DNA of 64,000 nucleotides from an uncultured Sutterella sp. (lineage in GTDB: Bacteria > Pseudomonadota > Gammaproteobacteria > Burkholderiales > Burkholderiaceae_F). Location of the stretch: positions 124,001-188,000 of the forward strand of contig UQUR01000001.1 of assembly GCA_900544345.1 (NCBI GenBank), given 5' to 3'. The translations under genes and the position numbers were made by a program. The notes beneath the pieces are model-generated. The model did no database searches, had not been told where the DNA came from, and saw nothing but the letters and a program-made list of their open reading frames with translations. Positions 1 through 9,222 of this stretch are shown in pieces; within the stretch, counting starts at the first letter, position 1, and each line of letters begins with the position of its first letter.

Positions 1-613
1 TTGTGGTGATGACATCGCCGTTATAACCGATAGGCATTTTCAAAAGACTGAAGTAGTGTTTAAAAATGCTTTCTCTGATTTCGCCCTTATAAAAGTCCGT
101 ACGCACCCTTGGATGAATGGTGAGAGACTTCATCTGAGGATAGTGGTTGTAAACGTCAGCGAGTAAATCGAATTCTTTTTCATCTGACCATCCAAGACGC
201 GTTTTGATCGAAATGGCAATAGGAAGATCCGCATCAAAAATTTTGTCAAGAAAGTGCTGCAGTTGTGCCGGTTCCCTTAAAAATCCCGAACCTTTCCCTT
301 TGGCAACAACTGTTCCTGCAGGACAACCCAAGTTAAGATTGACTTCGTCGTAACCTAAATCTGCCAAAGCTCGTGCAGCCCAAACAAAGTCTTCAACCCT
401 GCGGGTTAGAAGCTGGGGGACAACTTTAATTCCAACATTAATATCAGGAGCCAATTCACGCATCTGCCGCTCGGTGAACCGAGGCAGTGTCGTCGGTGTA
501 ATAAAGGGCAGAAAATAAGCATCTGCCTGACCGAAAAAGTGAGCATGTATGCGACGGAAGGCAAATCCTGTGAGACCTTCCATCGGAGCAACTACCAATA
601 AAGGATCCGCCAT
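1..613 (-). CDS. tRNA-dihydrouridine synthase family protein, 3' end outside the window
   Basis: Flavin-dependent reduction of uridine to dihydrouridine in tRNA is the role of this family. About 204 N-terminal residues are visible and the frame stays open to the window edge, so the C-terminus is missing. Family marks: N-terminal VVAPMEGLTGFAFR (the FMN-binding APM segment), NLNLGCPAG with the active-site Cys region, IKTRLGW, and a conserved His in LTIHPRVR. The ATG at 611-613 lies one base after the stop of the upstream carrier gene (TAATATG), so the two are probably translationally coupled. Which Dus subtype (A, B or C) it is cannot be decided from the partial sequence. Confidence 0.9.
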   Translation of the reverse strand, partial: MADPLLVVAPMEGLTGFAFRRIHAHFFGQADAYFLPFITPTTLPRFTERQMRELAPDINVGIKVVPQLLTRRVEDFVWAARALADLGYDEVNLNLGCPAGTVVAKGKGSGFLREPAQLQHFLDKIFDADLPIAISIKTRLGWSDEKEFDLLADVYNHYPQMKSLTIHPRVRTDFYKGEIRESIFKHYFSLLKMPIGYNGDVITT

Positions 614-614
614 A

Positions 615-1982
615 TTAGATAAATTTCGCTTTCTTGAGTTTTTCTTCAAAATCTTTTAATGATGAGCCAACTACTTTGTTCAAAAGTAAGAGGGCTATTA
701 CGTTGGGAATCACCATGATACCGTTAAAGAAGTCCGACAGGGTCCAAACAAGATTAACGTGAGTGACAGCTCCAAGAATGAGGAAAGCACAAACAATTAA
801 GCGATAGATAAAAATGCCTCGTCCGTGGAACAAGTAGCGGACATTTTGTTCGCTAAAGAAATACCAGCCGATAATGGTGGAATAGGCAAAAAAGAAAAGA
901 CAAATTGCAACGAATCCAACGCCAGCACTGCCCAAACCGACTGAATAGGCTTTTTGTGTTAATGCAATACCGGTGGTATCAAAGTCCATGACGCCTGTCA
1001 CCAAAATAACCAACACCGTAAAAGTCACAATCAGAACGGTAGTGAAAACTCCGAAAATAGCAACAAGACCTTGCTCGGCGGGATGTTCAACTTTGGCTAC
1101 TGCATGAGCGTGAGGCGTGGTGCCCATTCCGGCTTCGTTTGAGAAAAGGCCGCGGGCAACACCAAATTGCATTGCTTTGGCAACGGTGAGACCTAGCGCA
1201 CCGCCACCCACGGCTTCAGGATTAAATGCTGCGGTGAAAACAAGTTCAAAAGCGGGCAGGATCTGGTCATAATGACAAACGAGGACAAAGCTGCCGCCGA
1301 TCAGATAAAGTCCTGCCATAAAGGGCACTAACTTTTCTGTGACGCTTGCTAGTCGCCCCATACCGCCGAACATCACCAATCCCGATAAAATCGCAACGCC
1401 GATGCCGGAAATTAAGAGCGGAATATCAAAAGCGTGGTTTAAGGCTTGAGAAACCGTATTGGATTGAACCAGGCTACCCATGCAACCCATCGTAATAATG
1501 GCAACAGCAGAGAAAAAGACTGCCATCGGCTTAAATTTAGGACCCAGCCCCAAAGAAATATAAAAGGCCGGTCCTCCCACTACTCGGTCATTTTCTCCGG
1601 TTACTTTGTAGATTTGAGCTAAAACAGCTTCAGCAAAAATAGTTGCCATACCAAAAAATGCCGCTACCCATAGCCAAAAAAGAGCTCCGGGACCGCCTGC
1701 AACGATTGCAGTAGCTGCACCGGCTACATTACCTGTTCCGACTTGAGCGGCAACAGCCGTAGCCAGAGCCTGAAATGAACTCATTCCTGTTTGGTCAGCA
1801 CGCTTTCCAAATAGCGTCGCGTTATTGAAAAGAAAACGCAAAGCGGTCGGGAAAAGACGAATTTGGACAAAGCGCAGTTTGAAAGTGTAAAAAATGCCTG
1901 TACCGCATAAGAGAGGAATCAAGACAAAAACACCCCAAAGAACACTGTTAATGTCACCAAAAAGATGATTTAAAAACTCCAT
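615..1982 (-). CDS. Sodium:alanine (AGCS family) amino-acid symporter
   Basis: Inner-membrane carrier that imports alanine or glycine together with sodium, 455 residues, the normal AGCS length. The family signature region GTGNVAGAATAIVAGGPGA and the following helix with FAEAVLAQIYK are present near residues 80-125, and about ten hydrophobic segments are visible. A second conserved stretch, GVARGLFSNEAGMG, lies near residue 275. It is the first gene of a pair with the dihydrouridine synthase, whose start codon follows the stop by one base. Exact substrate is inferred from the family only. Confidence 0.93.
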   Translation of the reverse strand: MEFLNHLFGDINSVLWGVFVLIPLLCGTGIFYTFKLRFVQIRLFPTALRFLFNNATLFGKRADQTGMSSFQALATAVAAQVGTGNVAGAATAIVAGGPGALFWLWVAAFFGMATIFAEAVLAQIYKVTGENDRVVGGPAFYISLGLGPKFKPMAVFFSAVAIITMGCMGSLVQSNTVSQALNHAFDIPLLISGIGVAILSGLVMFGGMGRLASVTEKLVPFMAGLYLIGGSFVLVCHYDQILPAFELVFTAAFNPEAVGGGALGLTVAKAMQFGVARGLFSNEAGMGTTPHAHAVAKVEHPAEQGLVAIFGVFTTVLIVTFTVLVILVTGVMDFDTTGIALTQKAYSVGLGSAGVGFVAICLFFFAYSTIIGWYFFSEQNVRYLFHGRGIFIYRLIVCAFLILGAVTHVNLVWTLSDFFNGIMVIPNVIALLLLNKVVGSSLKDFEEKLKKAKFI

Positions 1983-2139
1983 TTCTACCTCATAGTTGGT
2001 TGTGCGAGGGCAGGGACGAAATTTGTATGAGCGCGCACGAAAAAAAAGTGCGAAATCGACTGATAGGCAGGCTTAAGAGGGCGAAAAGTCTTGACGCACA
2101 ACACAGATTTAACAAGTCTGATTGGCCTGATTTTAACAA

Positions 2140-2191
2140 AGAAAAGCCACCGTACTGTCTTTTAAATAGACGAAAATCCGTATACGGTGGC
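2140..2191 (-). terminator. Rho-independent terminator of leuCD
   Basis: Read on the minus strand, GCCACCGTA and TACGGTGGC (2183-2191 and 2146-2154) form a 9-bp stem, followed by TTTTCTTTG. A second small stem (GTCT/AGAC) lies in the loop. It sits 25 bases past the leuD stop. Confidence 0.8.
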
Positions 2192-2215
2192 AAATTTCGG
2201 ATATTTTTTCTGAAA

Positions 2216-2857
2216 CTATTCGTTTTTTGCGTAACGACCGGCCAATTTGCTCATCCACGGGAAAGCTTTTTCATGCTCGTATTTAAAATTTTCGATAAGT
2301 TTAAGTTCTTTCATCGTGGTCTGCAGCATGTCAAGACCTTCGAGGAGCATTGTTTGATGGCGCTCTGCCAGATCAAATTTCCAGTGCTTAGTCCCATCAA
2401 CGCTACTGATGATTTTTTCTTTGACACTGACGGTTAATTCTTTGGGGTTCTCTTCAGAAAGATAATTAAAAAGCTCAGTTGAAGTTTGAGGAGTAATTTT
2501 CGCTGCCAAAAGTCCGTTGTTGAAGCAGTTTGAATAGAAAATTTCTCCGAACCCTGCTGCAATCACTACCCGAATGCCATATTGCATTAATCCCCAGACG
2601 GCATGCTCACGGCTTGATCCGCAGCCGAAATTTGGACCAGCAACGATAATGCGAGTTTTGTCAAAACCTGGTTTATTTAAAACAAAATGGGGATTTAAGG
2701 AACCGTCGGATAAATGGCGATGGTTATACAGGAGACCTTTAGCGAGACCAGACTTATCAATGCCTCGTAGAAACTGCTTGGGCATTAATTGGTCTGTGTC
2801 CATATTATCGATATTAATTGGTGCGGCTACGGCCGTGAGCGTAATGAGTTTTTCCAT
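2216..2857 (-). CDS. leuD: 3-isopropylmalate dehydratase small subunit
   Basis: Small (swivel-domain) subunit of isopropylmalate isomerase, the second step of leucine synthesis in the cytoplasm; it pairs with LeuC. The 213 residues match the usual length. Diagnostic motifs: the D-T-D-x-L-x-P-x-x-F-L-x-x-I opening (residues 20-33) and FGCGSSREHAVWGL (residues 77-90), which binds the substrate's hydroxyl and carboxyl groups. The start lies three bases after the leuC stop, with the GGAG ribosome site overlapping that stop, so the two form one operon. Confidence 0.97.
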   Translation of the reverse strand: MEKLITLTAVAAPINIDNMDTDQLMPKQFLRGIDKSGLAKGLLYNHRHLSDGSLNPHFVLNKPGFDKTRIIVAGPNFGCGSSREHAVWGLMQYGIRVVIAAGFGEIFYSNCFNNGLLAAKITPQTSTELFNYLSEENPKELTVSVKEKIISSVDGTKHWKFDLAERHQTMLLEGLDMLQTTMKELKLIENFKYEHEKAFPWMSKLAGRYAKNE

Positions 2858-2860
2858 TTT

Positions 2861-4267
2861 TTACTCCAATTCTGTTTTCGGGCAAAGATAGCCCATTACA
2901 GCACTTGCGGCTGCTGTTTCAGGACTCACCAAATGAGTACGGCTGCCTCTGCCTTGCCGTCCTTCAAAATTTCGGTTTGTGGTTGAGGCGCAGCGCACCC
3001 CGTCGGTCAAAATATCATCATTCATCGCCAGGCACAGCGAGCAGCCGCTTTTTCTCCATTCAAAACCTGCTTCTTTGAAAATAACATCTAAGCCCAAGGC
3101 TTCTGCTTGGGATCGAATTTGCATGGAGCCGGGAACGACTTGTGCCCGAACTCCAGGGGCAACATGGTGACCTTTGACAATGGCAGCAGCAGCCTGCAGA
3201 TCACACAAACGAGAATTGGTGCATGAGCCGATAAAAACATGATCGATAGGTGTTTTTAAAATCATTTCTCCAGCTTTTAAACCCTGATAGTGCAGGGCTC
3301 TTTGTGCAGCCTCTTTTTCAACAGAGTCGGAGAATGACTCCGGCATCGGGATTTTCTCATCGAAAGCAATTGCCTGATCGGGACTGGTGCCCCATGTGAC
3401 CATAGGCTTAACAGATGAGGCATCTAAAAAGACCTCTCTGTCAAAGTGAGCATCAGTATCTGACTTTAAAGTTTTTGCGTACTGAGCCATGGCTTTATAG
3501 TCGAAGTCACTGAGATTTTTGGCGTGCTTTGATACCCACTTCAGAGACTTTTCATCGGGAGCCACTATTGCGCCTCGAGCACCAGCCTCAACTGTAAGAT
3601 TGCAAAGCGTCATACGCTCTTCAATCGACAAAGCCTCAACAGTTTCTCCGGCGTATTCAACCACAGAGCCCAAAGCGCCTCTTGCAGATATCTTTCGCAA
3701 AACGGCTAAAGCCAGGTCTTTAGCAGTGGCAGCACCTTTAAGGGCCCCCTTAATCGTAATGCGCATTGTCGAGGCCAAACGGTAAACAAGTGTCTGGGTG
3801 GCAAGGATATGTTCTATTTCCGATGTCCCGATACCAAAACCTAAGGCGCCGATTGCCCCATGGGTCGTTGTATGACTGTCACCGCAGATAACAAGCATAC
3901 CAGGCCGTACCAGTCCCTGCTCCTGTATAACCACGTGTTCAATGCCTTGAAAAGGGCTATCAGGACCGTAGAAAGCGCAGATGCCAAAGCGCTTGCAATT
4001 ACTTTCTAACGTTTGGGCCTGAATGAGAGAAGCCTCATCGTAAATGCGGCGCGGGGACTCATCATGAGTCGGAATGATGTGGTCAACAACACAAAGATGT
4101 GAGTCAGGGCTAAGCACATTGACTTTTCTTTCAACGAGCCCAGCAAAGGCTTGAGGGGAGGTGTATTCGTTGGCAAAGTGAATATCACAGTAGAGTAAAA
4201 CGGTATTGTCATCGATTCTTTTAACAGTATGAGCTTCGACAATTTTTTGATAAAGCGTTTTAGGCAT
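2861..4267 (-). CDS. leuC: 3-isopropylmalate dehydratase large subunit
   Basis: Large aconitase-type subunit of isopropylmalate isomerase, carrying the [4Fe-4S] cluster. The 468 residues are typical. Visible motifs include VCGDSHTTTHGAIGALGFGIGTSE around residue 130, GSCTNSR (first cluster Cys) and SGCSLCLAMNDD (the other two cluster Cys residues) near the C-terminus. A strong AAGGAG ribosome site precedes the ATG. leuA and leuB are not in the window, so the leucine pathway is split. The 206-bp region shared with the divergent ade gene is very AT-rich and must contain the promoters of both. Confidence 0.97.
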   Translation of the reverse strand: MPKTLYQKIVEAHTVKRIDDNTVLLYCDIHFANEYTSPQAFAGLVERKVNVLSPDSHLCVVDHIIPTHDESPRRIYDEASLIQAQTLESNCKRFGICAFYGPDSPFQGIEHVVIQEQGLVRPGMLVICGDSHTTTHGAIGALGFGIGTSEIEHILATQTLVYRLASTMRITIKGALKGAATAKDLALAVLRKISARGALGSVVEYAGETVEALSIEERMTLCNLTVEAGARGAIVAPDEKSLKWVSKHAKNLSDFDYKAMAQYAKTLKSDTDAHFDREVFLDASSVKPMVTWGTSPDQAIAFDEKIPMPESFSDSVEKEAAQRALHYQGLKAGEMILKTPIDHVFIGSCTNSRLCDLQAAAAIVKGHHVAPGVRAQVVPGSMQIRSQAEALGLDVIFKEAGFEWRKSGCSLCLAMNDDILTDGVRCASTTNRNFEGRQGRGSRTHLVSPETAAASAVMGYLCPKTELE

Positions 4268-4473
4268 TTCGTCTCCTTAGAACAAGCAGAACTATCGTAG
4301 TCTCCAATTCTAATAAAAAAATATTATTTATCGATAAAAAATTATTAAAAATTAATATTAAGTGCCAGAAGTTTTTTAAATGCTGAGACGAATTTGGTTT
4401 GAAAATGTATTCTATGGTTAAAGTTGATCTCTGTTGGAAGATCAAAAAAGTGTGTTTCTAGTAAGGAGTTGCA

Positions 4474-6264
4474 ATGGCTCAACGTATTGAAACTATCAAC
4501 GATTTGAAGCGTCAAATTGACTGTGTAATGGGTCGAGTGCCGTGTCAATTAAAGTTAGAAAACGTTCGGTTAGTCGATGTTTTTTCAGGCGAAATCATTG
4601 AAGGGGCAGATATTTTCATTGATCAGGGCAAAATTATCGATGCTGGTAGGGCTTGCCGGGCAAATGCCTTTGAGACAGTGAACCTCCATGGAGCGTTAGT
4701 TGCTCCCGGTTTTATCGATGCCCATGTTCACATCGAGTCTGGCATGCTCACGCCTATTCAATTTGCAAGGCTAGTTGCGCCTTACGGTACCACAACGATT
4801 GTTGCTGATCCCCATGAAATTGCTAATGTGGCTGGCATTAAAGGCATACGTTTTATGATGCAAGAGGCCAAAACGGCAGAAATCGCTATTTTCTTTATGC
4901 TCCCAAGTTGTGTTCCGGCAACAGCCTTTGAGAACTCTGGTGCAAAGCTATCAGCCGAGGACTTAAGCAAATTAATGCAAGAAGATGACGTTGTCGGTTT
5001 AGCTGAACTAATGAATGTTCCGGGTGTGCTTGCCTGTGATCTCGATATTTTAAAAAAGGTGCTTCAAGCAAGATTGCATCACAAACTCATTGATGGTCAC
5101 AGTCCGCTTACAGCCGGGGCGGATTTGTCTGCATACGCAATAAGCGGTGTGACAAGCGATCACGAATGCAGCACAGTAGAGGAAGTCAATGACCGAGTGA
5201 GTCGAGGCATGACTGTTTTCATGCGTGAGGGCTCTGCAGGACAAAATGTTTCTGTATTAAGCCGCTCGATTACAGGTAAAAACAGTCGCTACTTTTGCTT
5301 ATGTACTGACGATGCTTCGCCCGATGATGTCCTGTCAAAAGGACACATTAACAATGTAGTACGCAGGGCAGTGGCTTGCGGAGTCGATGCCATGGAAGCA
5401 TTGCGAATGGCGACAATCAATACGGCAGAACATTTCGGACTTAAAAATAAAGGAGCCATAGCACCTGGACGAGATGCCGATTTGGTCGTTTTGGATAATT
5501 TAGTTGACTTTAATGTGAAATCCGTATGGGTGGCCGGGAAAAAGATTGCAGAAAACACTGCCATGATTACACCAGAGCCGAAGGTAGGAGTTTTGGAAGA
5601 GATAACTGATAGTGTGCATATCAAAGCTTTACAAAGAGATAGTTTTGAAATAAAGAGCTCGGGCGGCAAGGTAAGAGTCATTGGTTTGAAGCCTGGAGAC
5701 CTAGTGACTGAACACTTAATTTTGCCGATCAAAACCGATGACAATGGGAAAGTTCTCCCTACTCTTAATCCGGGAATATTGAAGCTAGCTGTCATTGAAA
5801 GGCATCACGCTACAGGTAATGTCGGACTTGGATTAGTTAAAGGTTTGATTGAAGATGGTCATGCTTTAAATGGAGCTATAGCGAGCACAATTGCTCACGA
5901 TTCGCACAATATTGTTGTTGTGGGAGACCGAGATGACGATATGTTTGCGGCTGTCCAGGCACTAGAGAAAATGCAAGGCGGAGTTGTTTTAGTGCGAGAG
6001 GGCAATGTCGTTGACTCACTGCAACTTGAAGTGGGCGGTTTAATGACAAAGCAGCCAGCTGCAAAAACGGCACAACGTAAGAGCCGTCTTATTAAGACAG
6101 CTCACAAAGCCTTTCACATTCGAGAAGATGTCCATCCCGTCATGGCATTGAGCTTTTTACCGCTTGCGGTTATTCCTTATTTGCGAGTGACAGACAAGGG
6201 ATTATTTGATGCGGTTAAATTTAAGCACGTGGGAATTGATTTTGAAGAAAAAATCAGATCATAG
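4474..6264 (+). CDS. ade: Adenine deaminase
   Basis: Converts adenine to hypoxanthine plus ammonia for purine salvage or nitrogen supply. The 596 residues match the bacterial Ade family (about 590). The amidohydrolase metal ligands are seen in FIDAHVHIESGML (near residue 80), followed by VADPHEIANV, GHSPL and the late SDHE motif. The C-terminal half carries the Ade-specific domain with GAIASTIAHDSHN. The ATG has a TAAGGAG ribosome site seven bases upstream. It is divergent from leuC and ends before a strong terminator, so it is probably a single-gene unit. Confidence 0.95.
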   Translation: MAQRIETINDLKRQIDCVMGRVPCQLKLENVRLVDVFSGEIIEGADIFIDQGKIIDAGRACRANAFETVNLHGALVAPGFIDAHVHIESGMLTPIQFARLVAPYGTTTIVADPHEIANVAGIKGIRFMMQEAKTAEIAIFFMLPSCVPATAFENSGAKLSAEDLSKLMQEDDVVGLAELMNVPGVLACDLDILKKVLQARLHHKLIDGHSPLTAGADLSAYAISGVTSDHECSTVEEVNDRVSRGMTVFMREGSAGQNVSVLSRSITGKNSRYFCLCTDDASPDDVLSKGHINNVVRRAVACGVDAMEALRMATINTAEHFGLKNKGAIAPGRDADLVVLDNLVDFNVKSVWVAGKKIAENTAMITPEPKVGVLEEITDSVHIKALQRDSFEIKSSGGKVRVIGLKPGDLVTEHLILPIKTDDNGKVLPTLNPGILKLAVIERHHATGNVGLGLVKGLIEDGHALNGAIASTIAHDSHNIVVVGDRDDDMFAAVQALEKMQGGVVLVREGNVVDSLQLEVGGLMTKQPAAKTAQRKSRLIKTAHKAFHIREDVHPVMALSFLPLAVIPYLRVTDKGLFDAVKFKHVGIDFEEKIRS

Positions 6265-6304
6265 AGTCAATTTTTATTGCAGATCAATTAGTTTGTGATT
6301 TTTA

Positions 6305-6337
6305 GGCCGTTTGTCAAACTCAGACAAACGGCCTTTG
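6305..6337 (+). terminator. Rho-independent terminator of ade
   Basis: Perfect 11-bp stem GGCCGTTTGTC / GACAAACGGCC with a 7-base loop, then TTTGTT. It lies 40 bases after the ade stop and separates ade from the Pho box of pstS. Confidence 0.88.
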
Positions 6338-6346
6338 TTCATCAAA

Positions 6347-6375
6347 ATTTCATAATGTCGTCACTATTCGGTCAT
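6347..6375 (+). promoter_or_regulatory. Pho box (PhoB operator) of pstSCA
   Basis: Three 7-mers recur every 11 bases with 4-base spacers: ATTTCAT (6347), TCGTCAC (6358), CGGTCAT (6369). The E. coli consensus is CTGTCAT at the same 11-base period. The array ends 73 bases before the pstS start, the expected place for PhoB activation. Half-site matches are imperfect, but the period and the gene identity together make the call good. Confidence 0.72.
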
Positions 6376-6448
6376 ATCCGGGATTCACAATAGCGCTCAA
6401 GTTCAAACGACATATGATCCAAAAATTCTTTTATAAGGAACTTTCAAT

Positions 6449-7270
6449 ATGAAACGTACTTTGATTTCTGCTTTAGTGGCCGGTTGTATTGGTATGGCCT
6501 CTTTTGCTGCTGCCGCTGGTACGGTTGTTGTTAACGGCTCTACGACGGTTTTGCCCGCTATGCAAAAGATCAGTGAAACGTTTATGGCCAAGCACAAGGA
6601 TATCCAAGTTTCCTTGTCCGGCGGCGGTTCCGGTCATGGTATCAAGTCCTTAATGGACAAAACCACGGATGTGGCTATGGCTAGCCGTGATATGAAGCCA
6701 GCAGAAGTTGAAAACGTGAAGAAGAACGGCGGTGAAGCAGTTCGTTTCACGGTCGCAATTGATGCTATCGTTCCGATTGTTCACCCGAAGAATACTGTGA
6801 AGGATTTGAGCCTGCAGCAAATTCGCGACATCTACGCTGGTCGCATCACCAACTGGAAGGAAGTCGGTGGTCCTGATGCCCGTATCACGGTTGTGAGCCG
6901 CGACTCGTCTTCCGGTACGTTTGAAACCTGGGAAGAACTCGTCATGAAGGGTGAACGCGTTCAACAACGCGCCCTCTTGCAAGCTTCCAACGGTGCAGTT
7001 TTGCAAACTGTTGCCAAAAACCCGAACGCTATCGGCTATGTTGGCTTGGGTTACATCACCAAAGATATTAAGGACTTGCAAATCGGTGGGATGAAGGCTT
7101 CTGCAGAAAGCGCACTGTCGCGCAAGTGGCCGCTCGCTCGTGACCTCTATCTCTTCACAAACGGTCAACCCAAGGGTGATACGAAGACTTTGATTGACTA
7201 TGCTTTGTCTCCTGAAGGTCAGGTTTCTGTGAAGGAAGTAGGCTTCGTTCCGTTGCCTGCTAAGAAATAA
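6449..7270 (+). CDS. pstS: Phosphate ABC transporter, periplasmic phosphate-binding protein
   Basis: Periplasmic high-affinity phosphate receptor of the Pst importer, 273 residues. It has a classic signal peptide (MKRTLISALVAG..., cleavage after the AAAA/AG stretch near residue 23). Phosphate-binding segments are visible: NGSTTVLP (residues 28-35), SGGGSGHGI and SRDSSSGTFE, all typical of the PstS/SphX type. The ATG is preceded by TAAGGA. Codon use is strongly biased, as in highly expressed genes. It heads pstS-pstC-pstA; the ATPase gene pstB is 5.5 kb away on the opposite strand. Confidence 0.95.
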   Translation: MKRTLISALVAGCIGMASFAAAAGTVVVNGSTTVLPAMQKISETFMAKHKDIQVSLSGGGSGHGIKSLMDKTTDVAMASRDMKPAEVENVKKNGGEAVRFTVAIDAIVPIVHPKNTVKDLSLQQIRDIYAGRITNWKEVGGPDARITVVSRDSSSGTFETWEELVMKGERVQQRALLQASNGAVLQTVAKNPNAIGYVGLGYITKDIKDLQIGGMKASAESALSRKWPLARDLYLFTNGQPKGDTKTLIDYALSPEGQVSVKEVGFVPLPAKK

Positions 7271-7301
7271 TTGACTTCGCAAACCCTTTGAGAAATTCGT
7301 T

Positions 7302-8183
7302 ATGACGTTATTAAAACGAGGAGAGGGGTTTGAAAAGTCTTTGGCAGCGATAGCCATGCTCTCAATTGTGGCTCTCGCTGCCATTTTGGTTTTTCTGCTT
7401 ACTCAAGCTCTTCCTATTTTGCGTGAAGTACCATTCTTTACGTTCTTATTTGGAACCGAATGGTATCCGACAGGATCGAATCCCGATTTTGAGATCGGGG
7501 CTTTGCTGGTTGCAAGCCTTGCAGTGGCTGCAACGACCACTTTGATTTCGTTGCCAATGGGGCTCCTGACGGCTGCTTATTTAGCCTATTTTGCAAGTCC
7601 TCGGGTACGTAGTATTGTTAAGCCGGCCATTGAATTGCTTGCGGCACTGCCTTCTGTGATCGTAGGCTTTTTAGGTATGGTCGTAGTTGCTCCCTGGCTT
7701 CAGGAAAGCGTGGGACTCGATTCAGGTTTGAACTGGCTCAACGCTTCGGTGATGTTGAGCTTAATGTGCATTCCTTTTATTTGTTCCATCTCTGAAGATG
7801 CCCTTAGAAATGTGCCAGTTGCTTTATCCGAAGCTTCTTTAGCTCTTGGTGCTACTCGTTGGGAAACACTCTATAAAGTTCAGTTCCGTTACGCTTTAGG
7901 CGGTATCGGAACAGCCATTATGTTGGGTATTTCCCGTGCTTTGGGTGAAACCATGGTGGTTTTGATGGTTGCAGGTGGTGCAGCCATTATCCCGGAAAGC
8001 CTTTTTGATCCGCTCAGACCTATGACAGCTTCAATCGCAGCAGAAATGGCTGAAGCAGCTGTAGGCTCGACTCACTATTACGCACTGTTTGCAACGGGGC
8101 TCGTGCTTTTCGTGACAACCTTTATCTTTAATGCCATGGCATTCTTCCTGACGAAGAAATTCCAAATCGGCGGCAAGCACTAA
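7302..8183 (+). CDS. pstC: Phosphate ABC transporter permease PstC
   Basis: One of the two inner-membrane permease subunits of the Pst importer, 293 residues with six predicted membrane segments. The permease coupling motif region EASLALGATRWETLYKV (near residue 175) is the site that contacts PstB, and ISRALGETMVVLMVAGG is a second PstC mark. It lies 31 bases after pstS. The predicted partner permease PstA follows seven to ten bases after its stop. Confidence 0.95.
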   Translation: MTLLKRGEGFEKSLAAIAMLSIVALAAILVFLLTQALPILREVPFFTFLFGTEWYPTGSNPDFEIGALLVASLAVAATTTLISLPMGLLTAAYLAYFASPRVRSIVKPAIELLAALPSVIVGFLGMVVVAPWLQESVGLDSGLNWLNASVMLSLMCIPFICSISEDALRNVPVALSEASLALGATRWETLYKVQFRYALGGIGTAIMLGISRALGETMVVLMVAGGAAIIPESLFDPLRPMTASIAAEMAEAAVGSTHYYALFATGLVLFVTTFIFNAMAFFLTKKFQIGGKH

Positions 8184-8193
8184 GGAGAAGATG

Positions 8194-9069
8194 ATGTCTG
8201 TAGAACGTAATCCATCTTGGCGCTATGCCTATCAACACATTGGCATTTTTCTGATGCGCTTGGCTACTTTATTAAGTGCAGGTGTCATTGTCGCTATTTT
8301 GCTTTATCTGCTCGATAACGCATTACCTGCGTTGTCGTGGGAGTTTGTCTTTGAACCGCCCCGTGACATGATGACCGCTGGTGGTGTCTGGCCCTGTATT
8401 GTTGGCACCTTCTGGCTTGCTGTAGGCGCCACCGTCATTGCTTTACCTCTAGGGGTCAGCACGGCCGTTTACTTAGCCGAGTACGGTGGATCGGGTCGTT
8501 TTGTTGAAGCAATTCGTTTGGCTGTCTCTAACTTATCTGGTGTGCCTTCTGTTATTTTCGGATTGTTCGGTTTAACTTTCTTTGTGACGATCTGTGGTTT
8601 CGGAGTGAGTTTATTGTCCGGCATTTTGACACTGGCTGTGTTGGCTTTGCCTATAGTGATCAATACTACGGAAGCCGCTTTAAATCAGGTTCCTCAAGCT
8701 TGGCGTGAAGCCTCTTTGGCTTTGGGGGCTAATAAGCAGCAGACAATTTTCAAAATTATTTTGCCGGCGGCTCTTCCTGGTATCTTAACGGGTAACATTT
8801 TGGCCCTGTCTCGCGTAGCTGGTGAAACTGCTGCCATTATGTATACAGCAGCCGTGTTTTACACGCCTAAGATGGGCGATTCCATTTTGGATCCGGTGAT
8901 GAGCTTGCCTTACCATATTTATGTGTTGGCAACCTCTAGTGTTGATGTGGATGCAACACGTCCCATGCAGTACGGTACGGCTTGTTTGCTGGTGTTGATG
9001 GTGCTGGGTTTGAATATGGTGGCACTTTTTATCCGTCAGCGCGCACAACGTAAAATTGCACGTCAATAA
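8194..9069 (+). CDS. pstA: Phosphate ABC transporter permease PstA
   Basis: Second membrane permease of the Pst importer, 291 residues. The coupling loop EASLALGANKQQTIFKI and the SRVAGETAAIMYTA segment identify PstA. Two adjacent ATG codons occur at 8191 and 8194; the AAGGAG ribosome site is only three bases from the first and six from the second, so 8194 is preferred. pstB and phoU, which usually follow pstA, are absent here and the unit closes with a terminator, so the transporter depends on the distant minus-strand pstB. Confidence 0.95.
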   Translation: MSVERNPSWRYAYQHIGIFLMRLATLLSAGVIVAILLYLLDNALPALSWEFVFEPPRDMMTAGGVWPCIVGTFWLAVGATVIALPLGVSTAVYLAEYGGSGRFVEAIRLAVSNLSGVPSVIFGLFGLTFFVTICGFGVSLLSGILTLAVLALPIVINTTEAALNQVPQAWREASLALGANKQQTIFKIILPAALPGILTGNILALSRVAGETAAIMYTAAVFYTPKMGDSILDPVMSLPYHIYVLATSSVDVDATRPMQYGTACLLVLMVLGLNMVALFIRQRAQRKIARQ

Positions 9070-9095
9070 TTGTTAACCTTTTTATAAACAACCTC

Positions 9096-9124
9096 AGGGC
9101 GGTCTTTTGGCCGCTCTTTTTTAA
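9096..9124 (+). terminator. Rho-independent terminator of pstSCA
   Basis: AGGGCGGTC / GGCCGCTCT pair with two G-U wobbles around a TTTT loop, followed by a run of T. It closes pstSCA and confirms that pstB is not in this transcript. Confidence 0.8.
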
Positions 9125-9222
9125 TGTTTAAAAAATTCTTTGGCTCTTTTTGTCCTTTTGGCGTTATATTAGGGAGGTGCGCTGGTTTTAGAGCGTCTTT
9201 TCAATCAATAAAGAGGTAAGAA

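Noticed and set aside
6650..7384. Long minus-strand frame over pstS and the start of pstC
   Set aside because: Antisense of a biased, certain coding region, without a ribosome site or recognisable protein.
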